The notes: a model not told the origin generated them from the letters alone. A stretch of 7,189 bases of DNA from JBBSDV01 sp038240335 (GCA_038240335.1 JBBSDV010000159.1:1-7189); one strand, 5' to 3'; counted from the first letter of the stretch, positions 1-6,302 are shown. Translations and numbers: made by a program.

Positions 1-31
1 GCAGGTCTTCGGCGACACCCCCGACCCCCCT

Positions 32-57
32 CTCTGACGGCGCGCTGGCCGTCAGAG
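32..57. terminator. Perfect 10-bp hairpin, possible terminator
   Basis: Bases 32-41 (CTCTGACGGC) pair perfectly with 48-57 (GCCGTCAGAG), leaving a 6-nt loop; T31-G58 can extend the stem by a wobble. It overlaps a possible upstream stop codon (TGA 35-37). Neither side has an immediate T-run, so it is not a textbook intrinsic terminator. It could equally be a structured element in an mRNA leader. Confidence 0.35.
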
Positions 58-148
58 GCCCTGCGAACTCTGCCGTTTCGCGTGCCTTTTCCGGTCAATC
101 GAGAGGAGCCACTCGGGAGGTGACGGAGAATCGGACGCACGACAGATC

Positions 149-204
149 GCGGTTCCGGCTTCGAGCGTCCGGCCTCCAGCTTCCAGCTTCCAGCTTCGAA
201 CCGC
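149..204. repeat. Small intergenic repeat element with inverted-repeat ends and a 7-bp tandem core
   Basis: GCGGTTC at 149-155 is the exact inverse of GAACCGC at 198-204. Between them, 175-197 holds a 7-bp tandem repeat (TCCAGCT, just over three copies). From memory, intergenic repeats built on GGAAGCT/AGCTTCC units are common in some GC-rich bacterial genomes. Whether this one is dispersed in this genome cannot be seen from the window. It ends 21 bases before the lepA start, so it forms part of the lepA leader or promoter region. Confidence 0.45.
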
Positions 205-225
205 AGCCGATACCATGACTGACAC

Positions 226-2061
226 ATGCAACCTTCTCGTATCCGCAACTTCTGCATCATCGCCCACATCGACCACGGCAAATCCACTCTCGCGGACCGC
301 TTTCTCGAGCAGACCGGCACGATATCGAAGCGCGAGATGTCGGCGCAGGTGCTCGACGACATGGATCTCGAGCGCGAGAAGGGCGTCACGATCAAGGCCA
401 AGGCCGTGCGCATGTCGTTCACCGCGAAGAACGCCGTCGAGTACGAGCTGAACCTGATCGACACACCCGGCCACGTGGATTTCGGCTACGAAGTGTCGCG
501 GGCACTAGCGGCGTGCGAGGGGGCGTTGTTGATCGTTGACGCCGCGCAGGGCATCCAGGCACAGACGCTGGCGAACGTGTATCTCGCGCTTGAAGCGAAT
601 TTGACGCTGATCCCGGTCATCAACAAGATCGATCTGCCGAGCGCCGAACCGGAGCGCGTCGCGCAGGAGCTCGTCGACACGCTGGGCTTCGCCGCCGACG
701 AAATCCTGTTCGTTTCGGCGAAGGAAGGCACCGGCACGCATGAACTGCTCGAAGCGATCGTCGAGCGCGTGCCGCCGCCGGCCGACGCCGCGGGCGCTCC
801 CCTGCGAGCGCTGATCTTCGACAGCAAGTACGACGCCTATAAGGGCGTCATCGCCTACGTGCGGATCATCGACGGCATTGCGAACTCGCGACGGAAGCTT
901 CGTCTTATGTCCACCAACCAGGCTGTCGAGACGATCGAGGTCGGCGTCTTTCGGCCCGCTCTCGAGCCGGTCAGCGAGCTCGGACCTGGCGAAGTTGGCT
1001 ACATCGCGACCGGGCTCAAGAATGTCAAAGAGTGCCGGGTCGGCGACACGTTTACGGACGACGCGAAGCCGGCCGCAGAGGCGCTGCCGGGCTATCGGCC
1101 AGCGAAGCCGATGGTCTTCGCCGGCCTCTACCCCGCCGCGGCAAACGAGTACTCGCTGCTACGGGACGCGCTCGACAAGCTGCAGCTCAGCGATGCATCG
1201 CTGGTGTACGAACCGGAATCGAGCGTAGCGCTGGGGTTCGGGTTCCGCTGCGGCTTTCTCGGGCTGCTGCATATGGAGATCGTGCAGGAGCGGCTGGAGC
1301 GCGAGTACGACCTCAACCTGCTGGCGACGGCGCCGAGCGTCGAGTACCAGGTGACAAAGACGAATCAGGACGAAATCGTCATCGACAATCCGGCGGAGCT
1401 GCCGGCGCCGCAAGAGATCGACCAGATCCGCGAGCCGTGGATGGATATCTCGGTCGTCTGTCCGGACCGGCATATCGGCGCAGTGATGGAGCTGGTGACG
1501 GGGAACCGGGGCGAGTTCAAGCGGATGGAGTACCTGCAGCACAGCATCATCCAGGAGGACGGCACGAAGAAGGGTGAGGGGCGCGTGGTACTCGAGTACA
1601 GGATCCCGCTTTCCGAGATCTTGATCGACTTCTACGACGAACTGAAGTCGCGCACGCAGGGCTATGCGAGCCTCGACTACGCATTCCACGAATATCGCGC
1701 GGCGCCGCTGGTCAAGCTCGACATTCTCGTCAACGGCGAGCCGGTGGACGCGCTGTCGCTGATCACGCACAGGGAGAACGCGACGTCGCAGGGACGGCTG
1801 CTGGTGGAGAAGCTGCGGTCGCTGATTCCCCGGCAGATGTTCGACGTGCCGATCCAGGCGGCAATTGGCGGCAGGATCATCGCACGCGAAACGATCCGGG
1901 CGATGCGCAAGAACGTGCTGGCAAAGTGTTATGGCGGCGATGTCAGCCGCAAGCGAAAGCTGCTCGAGAAGCAGGCCGAGGGGAAGAAGCGGATGAAGCG
2001 CGTGGGCAACGTCGACATCCCGCAAGAGGCATTCATGGCCGTGCTGCGGCTGGATAAGTGA
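226..2061 (+). CDS. lepA: Elongation factor 4 (LepA), ribosome-associated translational GTPase
   Basis: This is the EF-4/LepA GTPase, which binds the ribosome and has been linked to back-translocation and to translation initiation or ribosome maturation. The 611 residues match the family length. Visible motifs are the G1 loop AHIDHGKST (13-21), the switch I region EKGVTIKA (51-58), G3 DTPGH with the catalytic His (79-83), G4 NKID (133-136) and G5 SAK (164-166). Domains II and III follow, then the EF-4-specific C-terminal domain, whose end (KCYGGDVSRKRKLLEKQ, about 565-581) is diagnostic. The ATG at 226 gives the usual N-terminus just before IRNFCIIAHIDHGKS; no Shine-Dalgarno sequence is evident and the ATG at 215 is out of frame. 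Residue 87 is Gly in VDFGYEV where I expect Ser or Thr. The stop overlaps the next gene as TGATG. Confidence 0.97.
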   Translation: MQPSRIRNFCIIAHIDHGKSTLADRFLEQTGTISKREMSAQVLDDMDLEREKGVTIKAKAVRMSFTAKNAVEYELNLIDTPGHVDFGYEVSRALAACEGALLIVDAAQGIQAQTLANVYLALEANLTLIPVINKIDLPSAEPERVAQELVDTLGFAADEILFVSAKEGTGTHELLEAIVERVPPPADAAGAPLRALIFDSKYDAYKGVIAYVRIIDGIANSRRKLRLMSTNQAVETIEVGVFRPALEPVSELGPGEVGYIATGLKNVKECRVGDTFTDDAKPAAEALPGYRPAKPMVFAGLYPAAANEYSLLRDALDKLQLSDASLVYEPESSVALGFGFRCGFLGLLHMEIVQERLEREYDLNLLATAPSVEYQVTKTNQDEIVIDNPAELPAPQEIDQIREPWMDISVVCPDRHIGAVMELVTGNRGEFKRMEYLQHSIIQEDGTKKGEGRVVLEYRIPLSEILIDFYDELKSRTQGYASLDYAFHEYRAAPLVKLDILVNGEPVDALSLITHRENATSQGRLLVEKLRSLIPRQMFDVPIQAAIGGRIIARETIRAMRKNVLAKCYGGDVSRKRKLLEKQAEGKKRMKRVGNVDIPQEAFMAVLRLDK

Positions 2062-2633
2062 TGCGCTGCTTTGATCTGCCACGAGGTCAAGTGCGGTCTT
2101 TAGCCGTGATCGCGATGATTGTCGCTGTCGCTGCGGCGGGGTGCGGCACGAACGACGGTGCGGCGACGCCCACGGCGTCAGTGAGCGCACCCGCTTCCAC
2201 GCCAGCGGCCAGCGTGACTTCGCGTGTGGCATCGGCCGCGAGCGCGACACCCGGGGTAGCTCCCCGAGAGGACACCCTCACGTACTACAAGCGGATTGAT
2301 TCCGTGATCGCGCGGGCGGCTTCCGGGATCGAGACGGCGACCGCCAACGGCATAACATCAGATGATGTTGTGAAGGCGTACGAGGCGTTCCAATCGGATC
2401 TCGAATCTTTGACGCCGCCGGCGGCGGCCGCCGGGCCGCACGACGCGATCCTCGACGCGGTTCGCACGTTTGCCGACTTCGCGCGCAAGTTTTCGGATGA
2501 ACTAACGCCGCCGGACCCGACGGCGGAGGCGATCGTCGCGCCGGCACTGGGCCGCTTCGCCAGCGCTTGCCGCACGCTGCAATCGATCGCGAACGCGGTC
2601 GATGACACGATCAACCTGCGCTGTAACGAGTAG
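2061..2633 (+). CDS. Putative lipoprotein L1, paralog of the next gene
   Basis: This is a predicted exported lipoprotein of 190 residues with unknown function. The N-terminus has Arg residues, a hydrophobic stretch (about 13-26) and a lipobox AAGC with the lipidated Cys at 28. A low-complexity Ala/Ser/Thr/Pro spacer (34-68) follows, then a mainly helical domain (about 72-190). That domain contains LESLTPP (114-120), a nearby His (127) and a C-terminal Cys pair at 170 and 188 within ACRTLQSIA...NLRC. The same pattern recurs in the next gene, so the two are probably a tandem duplication. The ATG at 2061 overlaps the lepA stop by one base; an in-frame GTG at 2058 is also possible. Coupling to lepA translation is likely from this overlap, without implying a shared function. 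Confidence 0.8.
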   Translation: MRCFDLPRGQVRSLAVIAMIVAVAAAGCGTNDGAATPTASVSAPASTPAASVTSRVASAASATPGVAPREDTLTYYKRIDSVIARAASGIETATANGITSDDVVKAYEAFQSDLESLTPPAAAAGPHDAILDAVRTFADFARKFSDELTPPDPTAEAIVAPALGRFASACRTLQSIANAVDDTINLRCNE

Positions 2634-2661
2634 CGAGCAGCGACTGCGGTGGCGGCGGTAC

Positions 2662-3150
2662 GTGCGTCTTGGGGCGATGCAGTTGACGGTTTTCGCGGTG
2701 CTGGCCACGCTGCTGCTCGCGTGCAATCGGTCCGACGACGAATCCGGCCTGAGTCGGTACTTCGACGCACTTGCGGCGGGTGTCGCGACGCTGGACAGCG
2801 CCGTCTCGGGTACGGTGCCTCCCGCGAGGGCAACCGCTGGCCCGACCGACGAAGCGCGACTTCGCGAGTTCGCGGCGGTGCTCGACGCGCTGCGGCCGCC
2901 GTCCCCGGCCGAGGACGCGCACCACGATCTCGTGGTGGCGTCGCGGAACCTGGCGGATGATGCCGGGCGCGACGCGGCGGGGGCCGGCGCGTCGATCGCA
3001 ACAGCGTCCGCGACGACGGCCGCTGTTTCTTCGCGTGCAACGAGCGATGTTCGCGAGTGGGAGCGCGCGTGTCACGTGCTGCAGGATCTCGCGACCGCCC
3101 GCCGGATCGACGTCGACCTGCGGTGCGCGACGGCGCTGGACGGGCGCTAA
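2662..3150 (+). CDS. Putative lipoprotein L2, paralog of L1
   Basis: This is a predicted lipoprotein of about 162 residues. From the GTG at 2662 it begins MRLGAM, then a hydrophobic stretch and a lipobox LLAC with Cys at 21. The mature part carries YFDALAAGV (33-41), LDALRPP (74-80) with HH at 87-88, and a C-terminal Cys pair at 137 and 155 in ACHVLQDLA...DLRC. Each block aligns with L1, and the Cys-Cys spacing of 18 is identical. L2 lacks the long Ala/Ser/Thr/Pro spacer of L1. The start is uncertain: ATG 2677 gives a signal peptide without positive charge, while ATG 2602 would overlap L1 and give a long Arg-rich leader. GTG 2662 was chosen because it leaves a short, positively charged n-region. 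Function is unknown; the paired cysteines suggest a disulfide outside the cytoplasm. Confidence 0.75.
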   Translation: MRLGAMQLTVFAVLATLLLACNRSDDESGLSRYFDALAAGVATLDSAVSGTVPPARATAGPTDEARLREFAAVLDALRPPSPAEDAHHDLVVASRNLADDAGRDAAGAGASIATASATTAAVSSRATSDVREWERACHVLQDLATARRIDVDLRCATALDGR

Positions 3151-3153
3151 CGC

Positions 3154-3168
3154 GGGCTGAAACAGCCC
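3154..3168. terminator. Short GC-rich hairpin after L2, possible terminator
   Basis: GGGCTG (3154-3159) and CAGCCC (3163-3168) form a perfect 6-bp stem with an AAA loop, four bases after the L2 stop. No T-run follows on the plus strand, so termination is inferred mainly from position: it sits between the lepA-L1-L2 unit and a promoter-like sequence. Confidence 0.35.
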
Positions 3169-3200
3169 AAGCTGACGCGCTTCACCGGCGTTTCGGGGGC

Positions 3201-3230
3201 TAGACAAGACAAAAAAAAAAAGCGTACGAT
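3201..3230 (+). promoter_or_regulatory. Candidate sigma-70-type promoter with an 11-A spacer tract
   Basis: TAGACA at 3201-3206 matches the -35 consensus at 5 of 6 positions and TACGAT at 3225-3230 matches the -10 consensus at 4 of 6, with an 18-base spacer. The spacer contains 11 consecutive A residues (3211-3221). Transcription would begin near 3237, giving a leader of about 37 bases before the A1 start. Loss of one A would produce the optimal 17-base spacing, so slippage could tune expression; that is inference. Confidence 0.45.
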
Positions 3231-3273
3231 AGACCCCTCGGCGACGGCGGCGAAGCGAAGCGGGGGTTGTGTT

Positions 3274-4104
3274 ATGCGAAGGGTCGGACTAGTCGCCGGA
3301 CTGGCGCTGCTGGCTTTTTTTGCCATCGCCGCGGACTATCAGTGCAAGGAACAGCCGGGCACCGCCTCCTGCATCAACCTTCGGACGGGCGACGGGAGCG
3401 ACTTCGCTTGCGCGGGCGGTGGTGGTGGTGGTGGCGGTGGCGGTGGTGGTGGTGCGACGGCGGTGCCGACGGCTACGGCGACACCGGCATCTGTTCCGCC
3501 AACGTATTGGGAGACGATGGGCGGGAACTATGCTTACGACACGCCGTGTTCGGGAGGAACAGGCGATCCTATCGGAACGATCTTAATCATGACTACTTCG
3601 AGCTTTCCGTTTGCGCAGCAGCGAACCGATGATCGTCTTCTCGAAATCGGCATGACAGCAAGCTACACTCGCGTGTTGCCGGCACTGACTAGCCGTGATT
3701 ATTTCCGGGATAACGGCGGCTGCGTGGAAGGCTCTATCACTCGGGCAACAAATGACGGCTGGCATTTCTGTACAGATCTTCCGTACTGCGTGGACCCTCG
3801 TTGGCACACGCGGTGCGAGGTCCATTCTCAGCCATCGCCGGTGGGATACTGGGCTTCATGCACGCCACACTGGGACTGGCCCGCATGTGGGAAGCATGAG
3901 GTACCACCGGTGTACAACGGCGACGAGAACTATACCGGAAGCGGCTTTGACGCCGGTCGGGATTGGCTTTGGTACCAGCTCGTGCACCAATACGGCATGC
4001 CGTTCATAGGCCCAACGGCGTTCAATAATCAAGCGGGGCGCAAACAATGCAACGGAGACACCACACACGCCGACGGGAAAGTAAACCTGATTGAACTTCG
4101 CTAG
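3274..4104 (+). CDS. A1: secreted Cys-rich protein with a polyglycine linker (cassette copy 1)
   Basis: This is an exported protein of 276 residues that I do not recognise as a named family. MRRVGLVAGLALLAFFAIAA is a classical signal peptide (1-20). Three Cys (24, 33, 46) lie in a short N-terminal segment, followed by 13 Gly (48-60) and a Thr/Ala/Pro spacer (61-76). The main domain (about 78-276) has Cys at 92, 150, 166, 172, 181, 196, 205 and 259 and is rich in Trp, Tyr and His. It contains PRWH (175-178), TPHWDWPACGKHEVP (197-211) and a C-terminal block QCNGD...ADGKVN (258-271) that loosely resembles a calcium-binding dockerin or EF-hand loop. Much of the domain from Cys150 onward recurs in the decayed copy at 5175-5646. 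The start ATG has GGGGG seven bases upstream as a weak ribosome site. The gene leads a tightly packed set with B1 and C1. A bacteriocin- or toxin-like role is conceivable but unsupported by any motif. Confidence 0.8.
   Translation: MRRVGLVAGLALLAFFAIAADYQCKEQPGTASCINLRTGDGSDFACAGGGGGGGGGGGGGATAVPTATATPASVPPTYWETMGGNYAYDTPCSGGTGDPIGTILIMTTSSFPFAQQRTDDRLLEIGMTASYTRVLPALTSRDYFRDNGGCVEGSITRATNDGWHFCTDLPYCVDPRWHTRCEVHSQPSPVGYWASCTPHWDWPACGKHEVPPVYNGDENYTGSGFDAGRDWLWYQLVHQYGMPFIGPTAFNNQAGRKQCNGDTTHADGKVNLIELR
3415..3453 (+). repeat. In-frame GGT/GGC codon repeat encoding 13 glycines
   Basis: Thirteen consecutive Gly codons, mostly GGT with three GGC, form a trinucleotide repeat inside A1. Because the unit is three bases, slippage would change linker length without shifting the frame. 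It separates the short Cys-containing N-terminal segment of A1 from its main domain and probably acts as a flexible linker. Confidence 0.9.
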
Positions 4105-4107
4105 GAG
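4103..4107 (+). promoter_or_regulatory. Shine-Dalgarno site for B1
   Basis: AGGAG overlaps the last two bases of the A1 stop TAG and lies seven bases before GTG 4115. It decides the B1 start in favour of GTG 4115 over the in-frame TTG 4091 or ATG 4133. The matching GGAG-seven bases-ATG layout before B2 supports the choice. Confidence 0.75.
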
Positions 4108-4114
4108 TCGCGCC

Positions 4115-4762
4115 GTGCATAAAAACACGTGGATGCGCCTAACGTCCTTGCTCTTCGTGCTCATCCTCGGCGCTGGCGGTGGTGTGTGGGTCAGGAATCG
4201 GCTTGTGGAGCCCGCCATCGGACAGCATGTCGAAGCGGATCTGGACAAGGCGGCGGCATGCAAGCAAGATGCCACGGCATTCGTCGATTATCCACTCGTT
4301 TTCGCCGGGGATACGGCGCTCGGATACCCGCTTTCGACTTGTCAACACAACAAAACTGCCGCACAGTACGACGACCGAGGACAACTATTTCACGCTGCCA
4401 CAGACTTTTTCTCGTTCGACTACGGATCGTGCGAGATCGCGGCCGGACGCGAGTCGTGCGCGGTGCCCGTAACAATTATTATCGATCCACCCTGCGGGCA
4501 ACTTGGCGTGGATGCCTCATTCGCAAAAGAAACCGCCGCCGTGAGGGGTATCGAGGCATTGGTGGACGAAGAGGGGACGACTTGGTTCAATACGCCGAGC
4601 TATAAAATCGCCGTGTATCCGCCCGGCAACACATATGTCGAGCGCAAGCAGAACGCGCTAGCAATCATCACGGACCTCATACCTGCGAACGTGCCGGCAG
4701 CGGGGCTTTTGAAGACATCACCTTTGACAACAACGCTTGGTCACAGCAGCGTCTGCCCGTGA
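4115..4762 (+). CDS. B1: membrane-anchored exported protein with YG-x-C core (cassette copy 1)
   Basis: This is an exported protein of 215 residues with no recognised function. A hydrophobic segment (about 9-25, SLLFVLILGAGGGVWV) after a basic start looks like a signal anchor or uncleaved signal peptide; there is no lipobox. The outer domain contains YPLVFAGDTALGYPLS (59-74), the core YGSCEIAAGRESC (103-115) with two Cys, VRGIEALV (143-150) and a C-terminal helix region (VERKQNALAIITDLI, 175-189). Further Cys are at 49, 76, 127 and 214. The whole pattern aligns with B2 downstream. From memory, hypothetical proteins with a similar YG-x-C...GGC-x-x-P core and a later VRG-x-A segment are frequent in Actinobacteria and Chloroflexota; no search was done. 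The gene begins just after A1 and its stop overlaps the C1 start as GTGA, so translational coupling is likely. Confidence 0.8.
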   Translation: MHKNTWMRLTSLLFVLILGAGGGVWVRNRLVEPAIGQHVEADLDKAAACKQDATAFVDYPLVFAGDTALGYPLSTCQHNKTAAQYDDRGQLFHAATDFFSFDYGSCEIAAGRESCAVPVTIIIDPPCGQLGVDASFAKETAAVRGIEALVDEEGTTWFNTPSYKIAVYPPGNTYVERKQNALAIITDLIPANVPAAGLLKTSPLTTTLGHSSVCP

Positions 4763-5178
4763 AATTGGCGCCCACAGTCGCCGTCGGCGTCGGTACATTC
4801 GCGATCACCTCGGTCGCGGCGCTCGTGGTGATGTGGGGCTGGTTCCTGCTCTTGTTGATCCTTTCCTCTCACATCTCCGAGTCACCTGTCCCGATGGTTA
4901 TTCGTTCTGCGAGCTTTGTCGTCTTCAACGTTGCGCTGGGCGTACTCGTCGTCGCCTTGCCGATTTGGCTCGCTTCACGGGGTGCCCGGCATCTGGGCGT
5001 ATCATCGATTGGCGCGCTCTTGACCACGGCGATGTTGATGGGGCTGGCGGCAGTGTGGTTTTTGCAGCAACTCACGCTTGTGAACGGGTGCGTCTCCGGC
5101 GTCGGCTTTCCACTCGGCGGCGACGGATACGGCTACTGCGGGGATAGTCGATCGACGAACCAACGGGCTCCGCCGTGA
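4759..5178 (+). CDS. C1: small three-helix membrane protein with Cys-bearing outer tail (cassette copy 1)
   Basis: This is an integral membrane protein of 139 residues and unknown function. Three hydrophobic stretches are visible: about 10-37, 50-72 (ending before RGAR) and 83-107. The basic RGARH loop fits a cytoplasmic position between helices two and three, placing the C-terminal tail outside. The tail has Cys at 111 and 127 in NGCVSG...GYGYC. C2 has the same layout and matching NDC...ISYC tail, supporting common ancestry. C1 continues 12 residues beyond the second Cys whereas C2 ends after three, and the extra codons run into the remains of A2. The start is GTG within the B1 stop overlap (GTGA), and the stop in turn overlaps the GTG at 5175 in the same way. 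Confidence 0.8.
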   Translation: MKLAPTVAVGVGTFAITSVAALVVMWGWFLLLLILSSHISESPVPMVIRSASFVVFNVALGVLVVALPIWLASRGARHLGVSSIGALLTTAMLMGLAAVWFLQQLTLVNGCVSGVGFPLGGDGYGYCGDSRSTNQRAPP

Positions 5179-5646
5179 GCCGATCCGACGCCGCCTGCCG
5201 CATGCACGCCCATTACGACCTGAACGCGGGCTGCGCGAAACGAGATCGACCAAGCATCGAACAACGGGTACGAGCCTTGTTGAGAACTTCCTCCGATCTG
5301 CAACACCAGCCGCTGGCATATGCGCGTTCATCGAAATTCACAGATAGACCCGCAATACAACGGCGTGCACGACTATGCCACGACACCGCATTATGATGAA
5401 GCGGTCTCGTGCGGCCACGCTGTGCCGGGCGACTTTCACCACAACAACACCGGCTGGAGCGGATACAGCGAGGCGCGCGATCGAACCACGCTCGCATGGT
5501 TGAACAGCGGCCATCACATGATGATTGCGTCGCAGTTCTGGGGGAATCGGGACTTCAAGATGCAGTGTAATGGTGACGCCGCGCGCACTGACGGCTACGT
5601 CTATCACATCGGCGAGTGCGGAGAAATTGGAGCCATTCCATGCTGA
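5175..5646 (+). pseudogene. A2: decayed paralog of A1 (cassette copy 2)
   Basis: Translations align with the second half of A1 but across two frames. In the frame of GTG 5175, HYDLNAGCAK matches the A1 region around Cys150 (DYFRDNGGCVE). From about 5242 the homology moves to the frame that ends at 5646: EIDQASNNGYEPC, then an in-frame TGA (5281-5283), then ELPPICNTSRWH, matching A1 SITRATNDGWHFC, T, DLPYCVDPRWH. Later blocks also match: TPHYDEAVSCGHAVP versus TPHWDWPACGKHEVP, and QCNGD...TDGYV versus QCNGD...ADGKV. Signal peptide, polyglycine linker and the N-terminal third are missing. The longest intact piece (ATG 5320 to 5646, 108 residues) starts in the middle of the homologous domain, so it is a fragment, not a natural start. 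It retains Trp, His and Cys residues of the family, so decay may be recent. A sequencing error could explain the frameshift but hardly both lesions plus the missing 5' end. Confidence 0.75.
5629..5632 (+). promoter_or_regulatory. Shine-Dalgarno site for B2
   Basis: GGAG lies seven bases before ATG 5640, mirroring the AGGAG-seven bases-GTG arrangement at B1. It favours ATG 5640 over the in-frame GTG 5616 or ATG 5667. The site sits inside the 3' end of the decayed A2. Confidence 0.65.
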
Positions 5647-6302
5647 ACGGCTATTCGCGATCGAAGATGAATTTCATACGCATGGGGCTCGGAGTTGTCG
5701 CAACAATCGCGCTGTTGAGCGCCGCTTGCGGGGGTAGTGATTCCGCGACAGCCCGACCGGTCGCGCTCGAAAACGTCACGTCGTTCGACGGGTTCCCAAT
5801 ACTCTGGCTGGGGTCGAGCTACGACTCCGATGGCGACGGAGTAGGAGACATGCCGCTGTCGGTTGCGCGACCGGAGCAGAGTGACGCGCTAGTAGGGCCA
5901 GATGGCAGTGTAATTCGCCCGGCGACAAGCTCGTTCGGCTTGGGCTACGGAGCATGTGACATCGCGACAGGCCGCGACTCGTGCACGATCCCAATCTCGA
6001 TCTCGTTGTACCCCGTGAACGCGACGCCGGATCTGGCCGAAGAGGTACAGTCGGGCGCCACTCGCAACGTTCGGGGTGTGGACGCCGTCGTGTTTGGCGA
6101 GGGCGAACTCTGGATAGAAACGGGCGACGTCACGATGAGCATCTCGGTTCAAGGGGGTACGCCGGACGAGAGGCTGACCAAGGCAACAAGAGTGGCAAAC
6201 TCTCTGGAAGGCGCAAACGCGAAAGCCAGGGCCAAGGGCATCACCAAGACGAGCAACTTTGTCCCGCAGGATCACAATGCCGACGGCACGGCTAACCCTT
6301 GA
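5640..6302 (+). CDS. B2: putative lipoprotein, paralog of B1 (cassette copy 2)
   Basis: This is a predicted exported lipoprotein of 220 residues with unknown function. The N-terminus has basic residues, a hydrophobic stretch (about 14-29) and LSAACGG with a candidate lipid Cys at 30, so it is probably anchored by lipid where B1 uses a helix. Blocks shared with B1 are FPILWLGSS...MPLS (52-74), YGACDIATGRDSC (103-115, identical numbering to B1), VRGVDAVV (144-151) and the region after TPDERL (174-179). B2 has an acidic insert DSDGDGVGD (62-70) and a tail DHNADGTAN (211-219), both resembling Asp-rich calcium loops. It lacks the B1 Cys at 49, 76, 127 and 214. The start overlaps the end of A2. The TGA at 6300-6302 is followed by 57 open codons in the same frame, so the protein may once have been longer. 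Confidence 0.8.
   Translation: MLNGYSRSKMNFIRMGLGVVATIALLSAACGGSDSATARPVALENVTSFDGFPILWLGSSYDSDGDGVGDMPLSVARPEQSDALVGPDGSVIRPATSSFGLGYGACDIATGRDSCTIPISISLYPVNATPDLAEEVQSGATRNVRGVDAVVFGEGELWIETGDVTMSISVQGGTPDERLTKATRVANSLEGANAKARAKGITKTSNFVPQDHNADGTANP

Larger units (their letters stand above)
1..225. other. Region upstream of lepA, no convincing complete gene
   Basis: No complete gene is supported here. One plus-strand frame is open from the left edge (base 2) to a TGA at 35-37, reading QVFGDTPDPPL; it could be the tail of an upstream gene, but 11 codons cannot prove it. A hairpin (32-57) and a repeat element (149-204) occupy much of the rest. A Shine-Dalgarno-like GGGAGGTGA lies at 115-123 but has no start codon at a useful distance. 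I see no clear -35/-10 pair for lepA, which also lacks a Shine-Dalgarno sequence before its ATG. Confidence 0.5.

Noticed and set aside
120..218. Small plus-strand ORF from GTG 120 ending just before lepA
   Set aside because: It runs through the 7-bp tandem repeat, has low-complexity content and no conserved features, so it is most likely chance.
1159..2250. Long minus-strand open frame (363 codons) opposite lepA
   Set aside because: It is Arg/Gln/His-rich and mirrors the GC-rich codon pattern of the certain lepA gene on the other strand.
2285..3040. Minus-strand open frame (251 codons) opposite the two lipoproteins
   Set aside because: It is Arg/Ser/Pro-rich low complexity. The plus-strand genes there have signal peptides, lipoboxes and shared motifs.
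5320..5646. A2 fragment from ATG 5320 as a normal 108-residue gene
   Set aside because: Homology to A1 continues upstream of this ATG through RWH and across the TGA, so the ATG is internal and no signal peptide is present.
5281..6302. UGA recoding (Trp or selenocysteine) as explanation of the in-frame TGA codons in A2 and B2
   Set aside because: lepA, C1 and C2 use TGA as a normal stop, A2 also carries a frameshift and a missing 5' end, and no SECIS-like hairpin was recognised. Decay is simpler.
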